Origin: Peromyscus leucopus
Lineage: Eukaryota; Chordata; Mammalia; Rodentia; Cricetidae
Assembly (NCBI RefSeq): GCF_004664715.2
Contig: NC_051085.1
Coordinates: 24,574,551 to 24,638,550, forward strand
Length of the DNA stretch: 64,000 bases
Direction of reading: 5' to 3'
Under the pieces are notes generated by a model. It searched no databases. It was not told the origin of the DNA and saw only the letters and a list, made by a program, of their open reading frames with translations. The position numbers and the translations under genes were made by a program. Numbering within the stretch: the first letter of the stretch is position 1; every line of letters starts with the position of its first letter. This document shows positions 46,344-57,000 of the stretch, in pieces.

Positions 46344-49119
46344 ACAGTGCACGTCACAATCCTCATAAACCACCTGTCTGTCTGCAAGAGTGCAAAACCC
46401 ACACAGAGAAGGCCTGCTGTCATTATGGCAAGTCTGCCTCCTCCCTTCCTGAGCAGATAAAAAAGAGCCCCAGGAATTCAGTCTTTGTAAAAGAATTATC
46501 AGAGGGGAAAAGAAAGGAAAGAGAAAAAAAAAGTCCTTGTAAACATCCTCAGGTCAATTTAGACATAATATTAGGGAAAGGACATTTAACGATAAGAAAA
46601 TGGTATTGCATTATGGCAGGACAGACGTGCTAAAATCTGCAGTTAGATAAAAGGCCAAGGGCAAATTTAGGATTCCTTGTATGTAAAATAACCCCTTTCA
46701 GAAACCTAGTATCAGATAAATAGAAGTTATCAGCAGAGAAGTGAGGCTATCATTTTAAAGTTTCAGTACAAGAAACAAAAGGACTGTTAAATCTTTCCAT
46801 TCAAGTAGCACAGAGGGACCTGGCTTGATAAACCAGGGGAAAGTTTGCTTTGACATCATTGCAGTTGCCTGGCATACTTGAGGTGTTTTATCACCTCATG
46901 GGATGGATCTTTAATTGAACAAACCCATAAAGCTCCCAGGGCTCACTGTCCTTAAAATTACATATTCCTTCCTAATCTAGAATGCCTTCAGTCTATTCCT
47001 TTACTACTTTGATCTTAGGCTACTAGATCTTTGTTTACACATATGGAAGCAAACCCCACTATTTTAAATATACAGATTTTAAATGTACAAATTCATCAGG
47101 TGATCAGATTGTTTTAGCAACTGGCAATCTCCAGGTAGCTTGGCAGATACATTTTGTCCTCATATATGTAATGAGATGTAATGAGCTGCTTCTCATTGTG
47201 GCCACTGTAGGAGAGCCACAAATGTCATTGCATTTGTTTGGAATCTGACAGTAGTCTAGGAACAGAAAAATCCAGTTTTCTTTCCCAATTGAGCTGTAGA
47301 AGTGCTTTGAATGACTCCCACTACCACAGCCACCTCCAGCATCTAGACAGCTAATGAAAACTATTTGTCAATGATTTTTAATATGCTGTTTGTCATTTAA
47401 AAGAAATGTTTATAGTTCTGAAAATCTGTATGAAATAGTTTTTAGACAAACTATTTAATTTATAGGCTATTGGGGGGAAAGTAATACAATTCAACACAAA
47501 CGTCCTACATTTATGTTGGTATTTGTCTCAGTGGATGATAGTTCCCTCCCAATGTATAAAGCCTGTCTGCTGATTCTACTTAGAAACTGCCCCTAGAGCC
47601 ATAGCTTAGAATAAGTTTGATGTTACAATACACTTCTTGTACAAGTTCCTCTTTGTGGACAATTTATTCAGTCTCTGAAAACTATGTGTTTTCTCTTCTT
47701 TAAACTGGGAACCAATGGTGAAGTTATTTTTACAAGAGCAATAAACTAAAGTGATTTTTGAAATATCTTACCTGACTTTCTTTTTATGCTGAAGTACCTT
47801 TTGTTAATATAAATTCTTCATGTTCTAGCAGGAAGCTCCCTAAAATTCTAGGGCTGCTTAAAATTCTATGACCAGAAATCCCCTTTCTCCCCGACTACCA
47901 GCCCTCTCCTTCTGGAAGTATGCCAGCAATTTTTCACAATTCATTCTGACAACTGTTCTGGTGTAAATATTTAGAGAAATCCTTTCCATTAAACAAAGTA
48001 TAAGTAACTGTTCAGAAATGATAGGTCTTTATTCATGTTTGCAAGAGCAGACCTTACTTTAATCTGATGCATAGATGCCAATACCCTCAGTAAAGACCAA
48101 AGGAAAAAGAGCCAAGACAGGAATTAAAATGTGCTGTACGTAATTTGAACTGCAAAATATTGCTTATCATTTACCTCTACCAGGATTATGCTTTGAAAAT
48201 GCACATAATGTAGAGAAAATGAATTCATTTCAGTTGAAAATATAAAAAAAATGAGTTATCAGTGTTTAAATTGATCAAAAGGGTAGGGGGTAATTACACA
48301 TCTCCTCATCACTTAAACAACCCCTTGCTATTTCACCATATGCTCGTCAGAGTGACATAAGCTCTGGTTTCTCTATGATTTCTCAGCAATTAGTATTAAA
48401 GGGGATGTGGGCTGAAGTCTAATGCTTATATCCAATATTACTTGTGAGAATAGAGTGGCAACCCCAACCTCAAGGAGTAAGCTCACCACTATCCCCTCCC
48501 TGTTTCCTGTCCACACAAACTTCTCAAATAATGAGTACACACAGTCTTCCCTCAGGACCCAGAGGAAACTGGTCACTGAGTACAGCGCTCAGGTGCTCAG
48601 TTCTCTTATATAATCAACACAGCAGAGTTAAAGATACGACTCACGCACATCCTCTGGCATATTTAAGTCATCTTTTGAGGACTGATAAATACAGTTTTTT
48701 TTTAGGGGAAAAATAACAAAGAAAAAGGTAGGCAAGTTTAGTAGTACCGACACAATTTTTTGAAAAATTATTTTAAGTCCTCAGTTGACATTGTAGACTC
48801 AAGGACGCAGAGAGCTAAGTAAGTTAAGAGTGGTACAATTAGGCAACTTAATGAATAAAGAACATCGCTGGCTGAAATTCAGATTAGTGTTACAATATCA
48901 GTGATCTTATGATGTGGGCTGGAAAATAAGCACAGACCTTAGCCAACTTGTTTCTCCTTCCCTTTAGGATGACAGAGAAATACAAAAGTCTGTACTTTTG
49001 AATTTAGCTTAATCATTGACAATTCACAATCTAAGAGTTCTTGTTAGTCTATGACTTTTTCTTTATAAAGTAGGGTTTTAAAAAAGTACATTAATATTTT
49101 TCCAATGAAAATTTATTAT

Positions 49120-49560
49120 AGAACTTAGAGGTGAAGGTGCACACTACTGGGGGGATTCCTTTCTATATGCTGTAAATGTGTTGCTATGATTGGTTGATAA
49201 ATAAATTGCTGATTGGCCAGTAGCCAGGCAGGAAGTATAGTATAGGCAGGATAAGCAGAAAGGAGAATGCTGGGAAGTGGAAGGCAGAGTCAGGAGACAC
49301 TGCCAGCCACCACCATGAGAAGTGAGATGTAAAGTACCAGTAAGCCACAACCCACGTGGCAACTTAGAGATTAATAGAAATGGGTTAATTTAAGATATAA
49401 GAACTAGATAACAAGAAGCCTGCCATGGCCATACAGTTTATAAGTAATTTAAGTCTCTGGGTGTTTACTTGGTTCTGAGTGGTTGCGGGTCTGAGTGGGA
49501 CTGGAGAAAACTCCAACTGTAATCCCAGAGCTCAGGAAACTATGGGTTTTTTTTTTAAAG
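49120..49560 (+). mobile_element. Old B1-like SINE split by an LTR
   Basis: The left remnant gaggtgaaggtgcacactac (about 49127-49147) and the right remnant gtaatcccagagctcagga (49519-49537) join into a B1 head. The LTR at 49148-49518 separates them. Only the head of the SINE is recognisable. Confidence 0.55.
49148..49518 (+). mobile_element. Solo LTR, same family as 3897 and 10258
   Basis: It contains attgctgattggccagtagc, 'caggcaggaagtatag', gacactgccagccaccacca and 'gccatggccatacagtttat'. The right end lacks the usual CTACA and no clean 6-bp duplication is visible, so boundaries are uncertain by several bases. Confidence 0.8.
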
Positions 49561-49826
49561 GTGATTTTAGGTGATTTTCAAGATCAACCTAAGAACTATG
49601 TCTCAATATCCCCAATGAGATTTTATTCCTGTGCTTTGACATCAAACATACAGTATTTACTGAATTTCACACTGGTTTACATTTGAATCTTCTTGGTTAT
49701 GTATAAGGATTTGGTAAAGAAGATAATAAACAGGGATCTATGGGATACAAATGGAAACCTTATAAACTTCATTGTAAGAGAATTGTAACTTTTGACTGAC
49801 CTTCTCAAAACTGGCATAATTTTTTA

Positions 49827-49980
49827 CTTTTTTTTTTTCCGAGATAGGGTTTCTCTGTGTAGTTTTGGTGCCTGTCCTGGATCTCTCTCTGTAGACCAGG
49901 CTGGCCTCGAACTCACAGAGATCTGTCTGGCTCTGCCTCCTGAGTGCTGGGATTAAAGGCGTGTGCCACCACCGCCCAGC
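49827..49980 (-). mobile_element. Young B1 SINE, antisense
   Basis: It has a T run, then ccgagatagggtttctctgt, 'gtagaccaggctggcctcga' and 'gggattaaaggcgtgtgcca', ending accgcccagc. It is close to consensus and keeps CpGs, so it is recent. It is intronic and antisense to Rspo3. Confidence 0.95.
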
Positions 49981-50307
49981 TATTTTTTTTTTTATTTTGA
50001 CTACAGTGAGAAATGACTTGGAGGTAGAAGGCAAAGAAGTTTGATTTATAATTTATAGACTGTGGTATAGTTTACCAAACCATTTAGTCTGTGATTAGGT
50101 TGTGGCTACTGTAAAGCAGCTCTGTACTTCTTCATTTTCCATAGGTTACGGTCCTTAAGTTCCTTCAATAGTAACATCAATCAAGTTTTTCTTGCCTTCT
50201 TGCCATACACTCTAACCATACAAAGTTATCTGTCAAAGCTCTGTGGATATGGAGTTAGGACTTAAATTTAAAAGTGTAAGTGTTTCTTTGTATGTTCATA
50301 CACTTTT

Positions 50308-50328
50308 ATGTATGTATGTATGTATGTT
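50308..50328 (+). repeat. (TATG)n simple repeat
   Basis: There are five tandem TATG units. Confidence 0.85.
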
Positions 50329-50547
50329 TTTAAAAGATAAGCAGAAACTAGTCTACTAGAGGAAAATACAGTGCAAAAAAAAAAAAAAGAAATTCAACTT
50401 CGCCCTAGTTAAATTATCATATATTTCATTGAATAAATACTTAATGAACATTTATCATGTATTATAGTTACCCAAGCAACTAAAACACACCTGAAAACTA
50501 CTCTTGTTCCATTTTTCAGTTGTTAAAATATTGGGTTAAGAAGCCAG

Positions 50548-50548
<1 letters not shown>

Positions 50549-50603
<55 letters not shown>

Positions 50604-50613
50604 CAGACAGACA
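50549..50613 (+). repeat. (GATA)n(GACA)n microsatellite
   Basis: About 13 GATA units pass into three GACA units. The combined GATA/GACA tract is a classic highly variable rodent microsatellite type. Confidence 0.97.
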
Positions 50614-52520
50614 ATATGGCTAAAGGTAGAAAGGCAAGATATCATTTCTAAGCTGTAACACACTCTTTTTTTCAGATGTGTTTGAATAGAAATGGAAATT
50701 ATATTATTTGCAATGAGTGAGTCTAAGCCGTATCCAAATATTTATCTGGAGAACAGTATTGTGGAGATGAAGCACAAAGATGGAAGGAAACAGCCTACAA
50801 CACTGGAATTTATTAGGCCTCCCAGCATTTTCTTGTCTTAAAATTTATGGCCAGTGAATAGGAGTCATCACTTAGTGTGACCTTTGTGACAATCACAGGA
50901 AATATGCTATGCGTACTATAAACATAGTTGGCATTGTTAGGTGAAGCTTGTAATGGACTGGCGTAGTTTGGCTGAGCAAATTTCCATTTTGAGTGCATTG
51001 ATTAATTTCTATAGCTGAGTTTTCACACTGCTTCAAAACTGGAATTACTTTTACCAAACAAACATTGAAATATTTTCTGTTTAAAAAGAGTGCATTTTTG
51101 TTCATCTATCCAAGGAATTTCTCAAACCTTTTATGGTAACCAGCCCCTTGATTACTATGTGGAACACACAACCAGATCTACTTCAAGCCCTAACTTGGCA
51201 AATGTATGTCAACACAATTTTTGGATTTCTGCTGTAAGTCTGTTGATGATCAAATGTTGATAACTTTGAAAAGGTTCATTCCTAAAATTCAAAGACATGA
51301 AAATAATTTGATTCAGATCTGTTTTTAAAGTTATAATTAACTCATGAAGGGTTTTAAGTAGAGAAAGGTAACTATCAGCCACTTTTTACATGTGTTATTT
51401 TGTGTTACCACATGCAACAAGTGCATAATACATTGATAACCATCTTATAATTAAGAAACCTAATGGAAAACATTTAGGGAGTATGTCAAAATGATACAGA
51501 TTTGATAGATCCAAAAACTAATGTAACAGACTTCACTGTGACACTCTGCTTTTCATTAGGCCTATTAAAGAGGATACCCAGGGGGCAGAGGAGGTTAGAG
51601 GAGGACATTCCTCTACAGTGGAGATGGGAATATTATTACTTCATTAGGCAAAATGTCATTCTGAGACAAGGAATAAACTAAAATAATTGAGAGTGGTTAC
51701 TGGGAAGTGGAAAGGGACATTAAACTGTTTTATAGTAGATCAATGTGATCAGAACAGGTGTTTCTAAATGGTTATTCTGGTCGCTAATCAACATCAGTAG
51801 TATTGGTGGGAAATGAAAGATCTAAACTCTATTCATCACAGCAGTACAATGTGTAGGGAAGGGTGATTGGAGATGGGGATGAAGAGGGCTCCTGGATTTC
51901 TGACTTTAGGAACTAAATGGTGCCATTTTACAAATTTGTCTTTTCAAAGAGAACTGCCTGTTCTTAGACTAAAGTTTTATTTCACATGCTCTTCATTTCC
52001 TTACTGAAGGACATGCCACTCACAAAGTCCTAATGGTCTATCGCTTATGATGATGCACCACATAGAAAGCAAACCATTCCTGTCAAAGTATCAAACTTCC
52101 CATCAAGTTATCAGTTTCCCACCTACGGTGTTCTTATTCTATTCTTGAGGATGAAGAAGCCTCTAACAGTTCCTATGCTGGTAAAGTATCACTTTGGTAT
52201 TATTAACAGCAACTCATTTCACTGATTTGAATGGTATGTAGACATTGTCTTATCATTATTGAATTTGTTCAACATCCTTTTAAAATGAACAAAACATGTT
52301 TACCCATAGTCATGTAACAAAATTCTGAGATACCCTTTGCATAGCATTTTCTTACAGTCCCAGTAAGCAGCAAAAAAAAAAAAGTATGAAAGGAGGGTAT
52401 TTGCTTTTTCCCCCAATATTAGTCTGAGAGATTTCCTATACTCATAAATCCCCTAATATTTCTACTGAAATATCTAATATTTTCGTAATTTCTTTGGATT
52501 TGGCTTCAATAGCATGTAGG
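50614..52520. other. Unassigned intron sequence
   Basis: No repeat family, exon-like frame or gene is recognised. Confidence 0.45.
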
Positions 52521-52884
52521 TGTTGAGAGTCTTTCTCTGTTCCATCAGCTCACAAATAAATGATAGGAAAACTTATTAATTATGAAAGCTTGGCCTATAG
52601 CTTAGGCTTGTTCCACTAGCTCTTGCAACTTCAATTAACCTAGTTATATTAATCTATGTTTTGCCTCATGGCTTTTTACCTCTCTTCCATCTTGCACCTC
52701 CTGTTTCCTCTCCATGTTCTCTGGAGTCTCTTCTGTGCCTAGATTCATTTCCTTTTCCTTCCTTTGCCTGGAAGTCCTGCCTAACGTCTTCCTGGCTAGC
52801 TGTTGGCCATTCAATTCTTTATTAAGCCAATCATAAGACACTTTGGCAAAGCATATCTTTGCAGTGTACAAATATTATTGCACA
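52521..52884 (-). mobile_element. 3' LTR of an ERV, antisense, next to a polypurine tract
   Basis: It shares ttattaattatgaaagcttg, 'gcctatagcttaggcttgtt' and 'agctcttgcaacttcaatta' with 24684-25020. On the minus strand it begins TGTGCAATAATATTTG, directly after the purine tract AAAAAGGGGGAAATAT at 52885-52900. That order (internal region, polypurine tract, LTR) identifies it as a 3' LTR. Confidence 0.75.
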
Positions 52885-53520
52885 ATATTTCCCCCTTTTT
52901 GTGTAAATAAAAAGGAAAGGTTTTAACTCTAACACAGTAAAACTATATACAATATGAGCAATTATCAAGAAAGAATTACATGTACAATATCCAGTCCATT
53001 TGTATTTGGCAAATGCAGAGAAAGTACTGTATTGTCTATCCTATCTGTCTTAACGTGTATTACCATCCTAAAAATATCAAGGGAAATCTTTGTTACATGT
53101 GAGATTTTTACCTGCTAACAAGACTTTTACTGCCAGATCTTTAAGATCCTGTTTAATTGAATTCCTATCATGGGAAGAAAGAAATCTCTAGGCAAAAACA
53201 CCAAGCCTTATTTGACAAACCACCCAAAGGAAAAAGAAGAATGGATTGCTCTCTGTGGCAGAGGTTCTATATAGAAAGATTTTTAAAGTAAGTATGTATA
53301 TAAAATAATCATACATATAATTCATATGTAGAATTAATAAGTATCAGGACATTTCTTGGTTTAGACATTCTTGATTCTAAAAGTTGGAAGTTAATCAGCT
53401 ATGTAGGTCTTGATGATCTCATCTGAAAATTTATAGAGATGAGCAAGATTTCCATGGTCCTATTAAATTCCTCGATAATAGCATCTTCCTGAATCTTCTT
53501 TATTCATATGTACCTAGTAA
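52885..53520 (-). mobile_element. ERV internal 3' fragment with polypurine tract, antisense
   Basis: After the polypurine tract the plus strand reads gtaaataaaaaggaaaggtt, 'tttgtatttggcaaatgcag' and 'tactgtattgtctatcctat', which I recognise as the antisense 3' end of a common rodent ERVK-type internal region. No intact reading frame is seen, and the rest of the provirus and its 5' LTR are absent. The right boundary is a guess. Confidence 0.55.
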
Positions 53521-53680
53521 TTTTTCTCCCTTTCCCTCTTTCCATCTTTCCACTTGTCAGAGTTCTTTTCCTCCTAGCTGCTGAATATGCCATGTAAACA
53601 ACTCAACTACCAGTAATTCTTTATGCCTTGTATTTCTGTTGCAAAAAGCTTCTAGCATATGTATGTGTGATCTTTTCTCC

Positions 53681-53682
<2 letters not shown>

Positions 53683-53713
<31 letters not shown>
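53683..53713 (+). repeat. 31-base A run
   Basis: It is a pure poly(A) tract without a recognisable SINE body before it. It may mark the 3' end of a decayed retroelement or be a simple repeat. Confidence 0.9.
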
Positions 53714-53715
<2 letters not shown>

Positions 53716-53999
53716 ATGAATTTCCTAAACCACTGTACACTTCTTGAGTGAGAGACCACGTTTTATCACAATGTTATCTGTCTGTCCCCGGGAGACTGCT
53801 TCTGGTAATAGCTGAAATTCTTCAGATGGCAAAGATGTGATACACAAAAAAAAATGTGGTTATTATGCCACTAGTGACAGAGTCACCTGTCTGACTAATG
53901 CAGATACTGAAGTCTACCTTCTCCCTTCCCAAATCAAAATCTTTAGAAGCAGAGCCCATCCATTTGACTTTTAAACACATCCCCAGGCCATGGAAACAC

Positions 54000-54195
54000 G
54001 GGTACAGACTGTGTATGTGTGTTTGTATGTCCACAGGAGTGCAGGTGTGCTTGGAGGCCTGAAGACAGTCTCAGATCCTCTTGGAACTGGGGTTAGAGGC
54101 AGTTTGATGTGGCCTGACAATAATGTTGGGAACTCAGATCCATTGAAAGAGCAGTTCCTACTTTTAACCACCAGGTCATCTCTCCAGCCTCAGTG
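54000..54195 (-). mobile_element. B2/B3-type SINE, antisense
   Basis: The plus strand reads gtgcaggtgtgcttggaggc, 'ctcttggaactggggttaga', gggaactcagatccattgaa and 'ccaccaggtcatctctccag', the reverse complement of a B3-like, tRNA-derived SINE whose head normally reads ctggagagatggctca. Confidence 0.75.
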
Positions 54196-54532
54196 TTAAT
54201 GTTCTAATAATTCATTCTCTCTGTCTTAGTTTGTTTAAGGCCCTTTCTTGGGTGAGTTCTCAGCCCCATGGGCATTCCTGCCTGAAATGTGGTTAGTGGG
54301 TCATCAATAATACATACTAAGTCTGTGTCTGTGGTCCTTACAAGGCAGCTTCTCTCTTTGACTCTTGGTGAGTTTCTGCCTTCCATGTTGCCAAATTTCT
54401 TATATTACAAAGAAGCATCAGCGTATGCCCACATGTCCTCTTTTCATCCTTTATTATTGGATAAACCTAACAGCTATCTCAAACGCATACAGAAAGACAC
54501 AACTGTGCAATACAACAAATCGTCTTCTATTC

Positions 54533-55025
54533 ATGAATTGTCCTGTATAGCCAGGTTGGCAAGGATTTGGTGTGCAGATCACGCTGGGCTCAAACTCACA
54601 GAGGTCTGCCTGCCTCTGCCTTCCAAGTACTAGGATTAAAAGTGTTCACCACTTGCATGGTACTGAACTAGGTAGGCCCTTTGAATGTGGGTGACAGTTG
54701 TGTGCCTTGGGCAGTTGTGGGGCCCCTGGCAGCACGACTAGGATTTATCCCTAGTGCATGAACTGGCTTTTTGGAGCCCAATCCTTGTGGAGGGATACCT
54801 TAGTCGTGATCCAGCGGGGATGGGCTTGGTCCTGCCTCAACTTGATGTCAAGACTTTGCCGAAGCCCCATGGGAGGCCTTACCCTCTCTGAGGAGTGGAT
54901 GGAGGTTGAGATGGAGGGGAGTTGGGGGGAAACAGGAGGAGGGGAGGGAAGAGGAATTGTGGTTGGTATGTAAAATGAAAAAAAAAACTTTTAAATAAAA
55001 AAATGTTCACGACCACACCCAGCTA
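54533..55025 (-). mobile_element. B1 SINE, antisense, split by an L1 end
   Basis: The left part (54533-54652) reads tgtatagccaggttggcaag ... ggattaaaagtgttcaccac. The right part (about 55004-55023) reads tgttcacgaccacacccagc. The two overlap by the target duplication of the L1 piece at 54653-55003. Confidence 0.75.
54653..55003 (+). mobile_element. 5'-truncated L1 3' UTR inserted in a B1
   Basis: The sequence gccttgggcagttgtggggc, 'gtgcatgaactggctttttg', gcctcaacttgatgtcaaga and 'ccatgggaggccttaccctc' is the 3' UTR of a cricetid-type L1, ending in an A-rich tail. Flanking gtgttcaccac (54642-54652) and tgttcacgaccac (55004-55016) are imperfect target duplications. Confidence 0.75.
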
Positions 55026-55027
55026 TA

Positions 55028-56229
55028 CTTAGGATTTACTTTTTTGTCCTTTGGTTAGTTCCTTGAGAATTTCACAAAAAAAAAAAAAAATGTGTTTTAC
55101 TCATAGACACCTCTTCCCACACCTCCCAGATCTTTCACTCTGTCCCAGCTTTGTTACCAAACTTTGTCTCCTCTATTTTTCTCCCACACACAACTTCCAA
55201 TTTGTGCTGTCTTGGCCTTCTACTGGAACATGGTCAACTTACCAGGGCCTCCACTCTCAGAGAAAATTCCCTCTCCCTCTCCCAGCAGCTATCACAACTC
55301 CTCAGCTAGGGTGGGACTTTGTGTCCACCTCCCATATTCAAATTCATGCTGGTATTTGCTCCGGCTTGAGCTTGCTTGGGGCTTGGGCATGCTGCTGTAA
55401 CTATTGTGAGTTAATAAGGGCAGCTGTTTTTCTGCATTTAGAGGACACTGTTTCCTTGTATTTATCTTCAACCTCTGGCTGTTAAACTCTCTCTGCCCTC
55501 TTCCACAATGATCCCTAGGCCTCAGTAGAAGGGGATGTGATGTAGATGTCCCATTCTGGATACCTTGGACAGTTGTGGGTTTCTATGCCCATCTCTCTAT
55601 ACTGCTAATAGAAGCTTCTTTAACGAGAGAAGCATTAATCTATAACAGGAAGTCATTAGGAGCTGGTTGAATACTATGTCCATTTAGCAGAATAATAATA
55701 GGAAGTTCTCCCCTCAGGTCTATGATCTAACTAGTCACAGGTTCTTAGCCTGACAATTTTGTTAAGTAGTGGTTTTACCTTGTAGAGCAGAACTTAAATT
55801 CACCCGGAAAGTGATGGATTACTCCCAGGATGTTCATGTCACTATTGCATCAGTGGGCATGTCTTTTCAAGCCAGTCATTATTAGATTTCAGAAGAATCA
55901 CACCTTGGTAAGATTGATGATTACTTTTATCTTATAGTAGCCTGTACAGCACCTTCAAGTAGTATGGAAATTATCCTGTAAGGATCAAGCTCCTAAGTGA
56001 TTAACCACTTGATTTTTCATGTTCTGTGACCCTAGAACATGGTGTCTTCAGCAATAGGGTCTAACTGTAAAGTTCTGGAGGGTAATCAATAGTATTAGCT
56101 ATATAACACCTCCCTGGCTAACAATTGCAAAGGAGGTACAACTCATTCCCGGCACTGTTTTTTCTTTTGTTAGCTAGTGATTTCTCATAGGGCATTATCA
56201 TCCTGTTATAGAGTGACTTCACTTTAACA

Positions 56230-56261
<32 letters not shown>

Positions 56262-56340
56262 GTGTGTGTGTGTCTGTCTGTGTGTGTGTGTGTGAACGTG
56301 TAAGCTCCTATAGTAGTAGGTAGGTTTCTGCATGACTTTC
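55028..56340 (-). mobile_element. L1 (Lx-type) 3' UTR, antisense
   Basis: The plus strand carries ctccctctcccagcagctat, 'cctcagctagggtgggactt', cagtgggcatgtcttttcaa, 'gtcttcagcaatagggtcta' and gttctggagggtaatcaata, a long rodent L1 3' UTR in reverse. It holds the microsatellite at 56230-56294. Confidence 0.6.
56230..56294 (+). repeat. (TC)n(TG)n microsatellite
   Basis: About 13 TC units with one interruption are followed by TG units interrupted by TGTCTGTC. Confidence 0.93.
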
Positions 56341-56454
56341 TCAAAAGATCTTAGTGCTATTCCTGCCCCCTCTTATTTTTCCTTTCTCTATCCTGTTATC
56401 TCACCCCAACCCCAATTTCACCCCTCCTGTCCCATTAATCTCCTGTCTCCTATC

Positions 56455-57000
56455 CCTTGAGTGAACACAAGGATGTAGGGAAAGAGGAACACTTATTCAC
56501 TACTGGTGGTAGTGCAAACTGATGTAGCCACCATGGACAGTGTGGAGGGTCCTTAAAAAGCTGAAAACAGATCCACCAAATGATCTAGTTACACAACTCC
56601 TGAGCATATATCCAAAAGACTCTCTAGCCTATGCTAGAGATACCTGTTCACCCATGTTTTACCACTGCTCTATTTGCAGTAGCCAGTAAATAGAGACAGC
56701 CTAAATGTTCATCAATTGATGAATAAATAATGAAAACACGATGTATTTACCCTGTGGAATACTACTCAGCTGTTAAGAAAAATAAAATTATGAAATTAAC
56801 AGGTAAACGGATGAAGCTGGAAACAATAATTCTGAGCCCAGATCCTGAAAGACAAACATCACGTTTTTCTATCATTTGTGGATCTTATATTTGAATTTCA
56901 GATACTTGTGCTTCATTGAGAATATTCATGGAGGTCAAAATACTAATAAGGAACAATGGGATGGTGTGGGTCTTCCAGGAACGGGAGCTAGAAGGTCATG
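56455..57000 (+). mobile_element. L1 ORF2 3' end, sense, decayed
   Basis: The segments gaggaacacttattcactac, 'catatatccaaaagactctc', aatactactcagctgttaag, 'aacggatgaagctggaaaca' and 'cctgaaagacaaacatcacg' follow the 3' end of L1 ORF2 and its junction region. The reading frame is broken by stops and indels. It faces the antisense L1 piece to its left. Confidence 0.75.

Larger units (their letters stand above)
38601..49119. other. AT-rich intron 1 stretch with almost no recent repeats
   Basis: Over about 10.5 kb I see no B1, B2/B3/B4, L1 or LTR sequence. What it holds is a short (GA)n run near 43126-43150, a weak MER5-like piece at about 44990-45120, a GGC-rich patch at 46302-46343, and A or T runs. 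No gene is recognised. Ancient repeats too decayed to see by eye may exist. Confidence 0.55.

Noticed and set aside
46070..46633. 187-codon open frame on the plus strand, Arg-rich in the middle
   Set aside because: The Arg run comes only from the CGG-phase of the GGC repeat. No domain is recognised, it lies inside Rspo3 intron 1, and a frame of this length is within chance expectation for 128 kb of strand.
50549..50613. CRISPR-like or satellite array from regular GATA units
   Set aside because: Four-base period without spacers; a simple microsatellite in an animal genome.
53683..53713. Processed pseudogene 3' end indicated by the 31-A run
   Set aside because: No gene-like sequence, polyadenylation signal or target duplication is recognisable upstream of it.
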